Shown one piece after another: positions 29,746 to 29,869 of a stretch of DNA of 29,869 nt. Position 1 is the first letter of the stretch. Each line of letters begins with the position of its first letter. The notes beneath the pieces are model-generated. The model was not told the DNA's origin, did no database searches, and saw only the letters and a list, made by a program, of their open reading frames with translations. Origin of the DNA: VGRW01 sp041498295 (GTDB lineage Bacteria > Myxococcota_A > UBA9160 > SZUA-336); NCBI GenBank assembly GCA_041498295.1, contig JBGQIB010000045.1, forward strand, positions 1 to 29,869. Direction: 5' to 3'. Made by a program: the position numbers and the translations under genes.

Positions 29746-29869
29746 TCACTCTGGGAGGTTCGACGTCCCGAACTTGCAATTCGTGTACGTGTTGCTGGTG
29801 GTCGTCTCCGCGTCGCCGTCGAGGAGGTCGAGGTCACCGCTGTGCGAAGCGGCAGACCCTGTGAACGAA
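29746..29869 (-). CDS. Unknown protein, C-terminal fragment (cut by window edge)
   Basis: Forty codons precede a TGA at 29746-29748. The visible sequence is rich in Ser, Thr, Asn, Gly and Asp, with a Thr-Thr-Thr-Ser-Asn-Thr-Tyr-Thr-Asn run and one Cys, which suggests an extracellular or surface-exposed beta-rich domain. No family is recognised. The reading frame is inferred only from its protein-like composition and from the terminator-like structure after it. Confidence 0.45.
   Translation of the reverse strand, partial: SFTGSAASHSGDLDLLDGDAETTTSNTYTNCKFGTSNLPE

Noticed and set aside
1..29869. CRISPR arrays, tRNA genes, integrases or transposases
   Set aside because: No regular direct repeats with spacers, no cloverleaf-like sequence and no transposase or integrase motifs were found on either strand.

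Overview
This is a GC-rich (by eye about 70%), gene-dense chromosomal window from a diderm bacterium. A TonB-like protein with ExbB and ExbD implies an outer membrane. Two F420-type luciferase-like oxidoreductases, a CaiB/BaiF racemase, several SDRs, a Rieske oxygenase, a Baeyer-Villiger monooxygenase and MaoC/DUF35/thiolase genes point to a lipid-, sterol- or isoprenoid-degrading heterotroph. An uncultured deltaproteobacterial-type lineage (Myxococcota or Binatota-like) would fit, but that placement is inference. I see no rRNA, tRNA, CRISPR array, transposase or phage gene.

Layout. 1-1865: divergent tonB-like gene (cut by the window edge) and exbB-exbD. 2018-3471: ECF sigma factor and its RskA-like anti-sigma factor (minus strand, ATGA overlap). 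3586-5236: LLM oxidoreductase and a crotonase. 5446-6776: a second LLM oxidoreductase coupled to a small lipoprotein. 6821-10477: SDR and class III aminotransferase, a convergent Nudix hydrolase, another SDR. 10495-15952 (minus): two tandem paralogous hybrid histidine kinases, an SDR and a Rieske oxygenase with a KstR-like operator in front of it. 16067-18927: phytanoyl-CoA dioxygenase, an amidohydrolase-fold protein without metal ligands, and an alpha-methylacyl-CoA racemase. 19001-19636: PilZ protein. 19743-24345 (minus): a tightly coupled seven-gene operon, in order alpha/beta hydrolase, cysteine-less thiolase-like protein, DUF35, PHP metallohydrolase, MaoC-N, MaoC, SDR. 24421-25669: methyltransferase and a SnoaL-like protein. 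25713-27542: glutaminase-STAS-cNMP fusion with a probable ATT start. 27880-29685: Baeyer-Villiger monooxygenase with an in-frame tail beyond its UGA stop. The right edge holds the C-terminus of an unknown protein.

How the genes may work together. The catabolic genes supply oxygen insertion (Rieske, BVMO, PhyH), stereochemical inversion (racemase), beta-oxidation-like steps (crotonase, MaoC pair, SDRs) and C-C cleavage (thiolase-like/DUF35, alpha/beta hydrolase). The seven-gene operon resembles the ChsH1-ChsH2-Ltp2 logic of steroid side-chain removal, with a PHP hydrolase added.

Beyond the genes, the most notable signals are a five-copy repeat of about 75-85 bp sitting at gene 3' ends and often including the stop codon, a second 3'-end hairpin element with a compensatory base change, an over-represented GASTCAC heptamer, and -10-like boxes placed 6-9 nt before start codons, which suggests leaderless transcripts.
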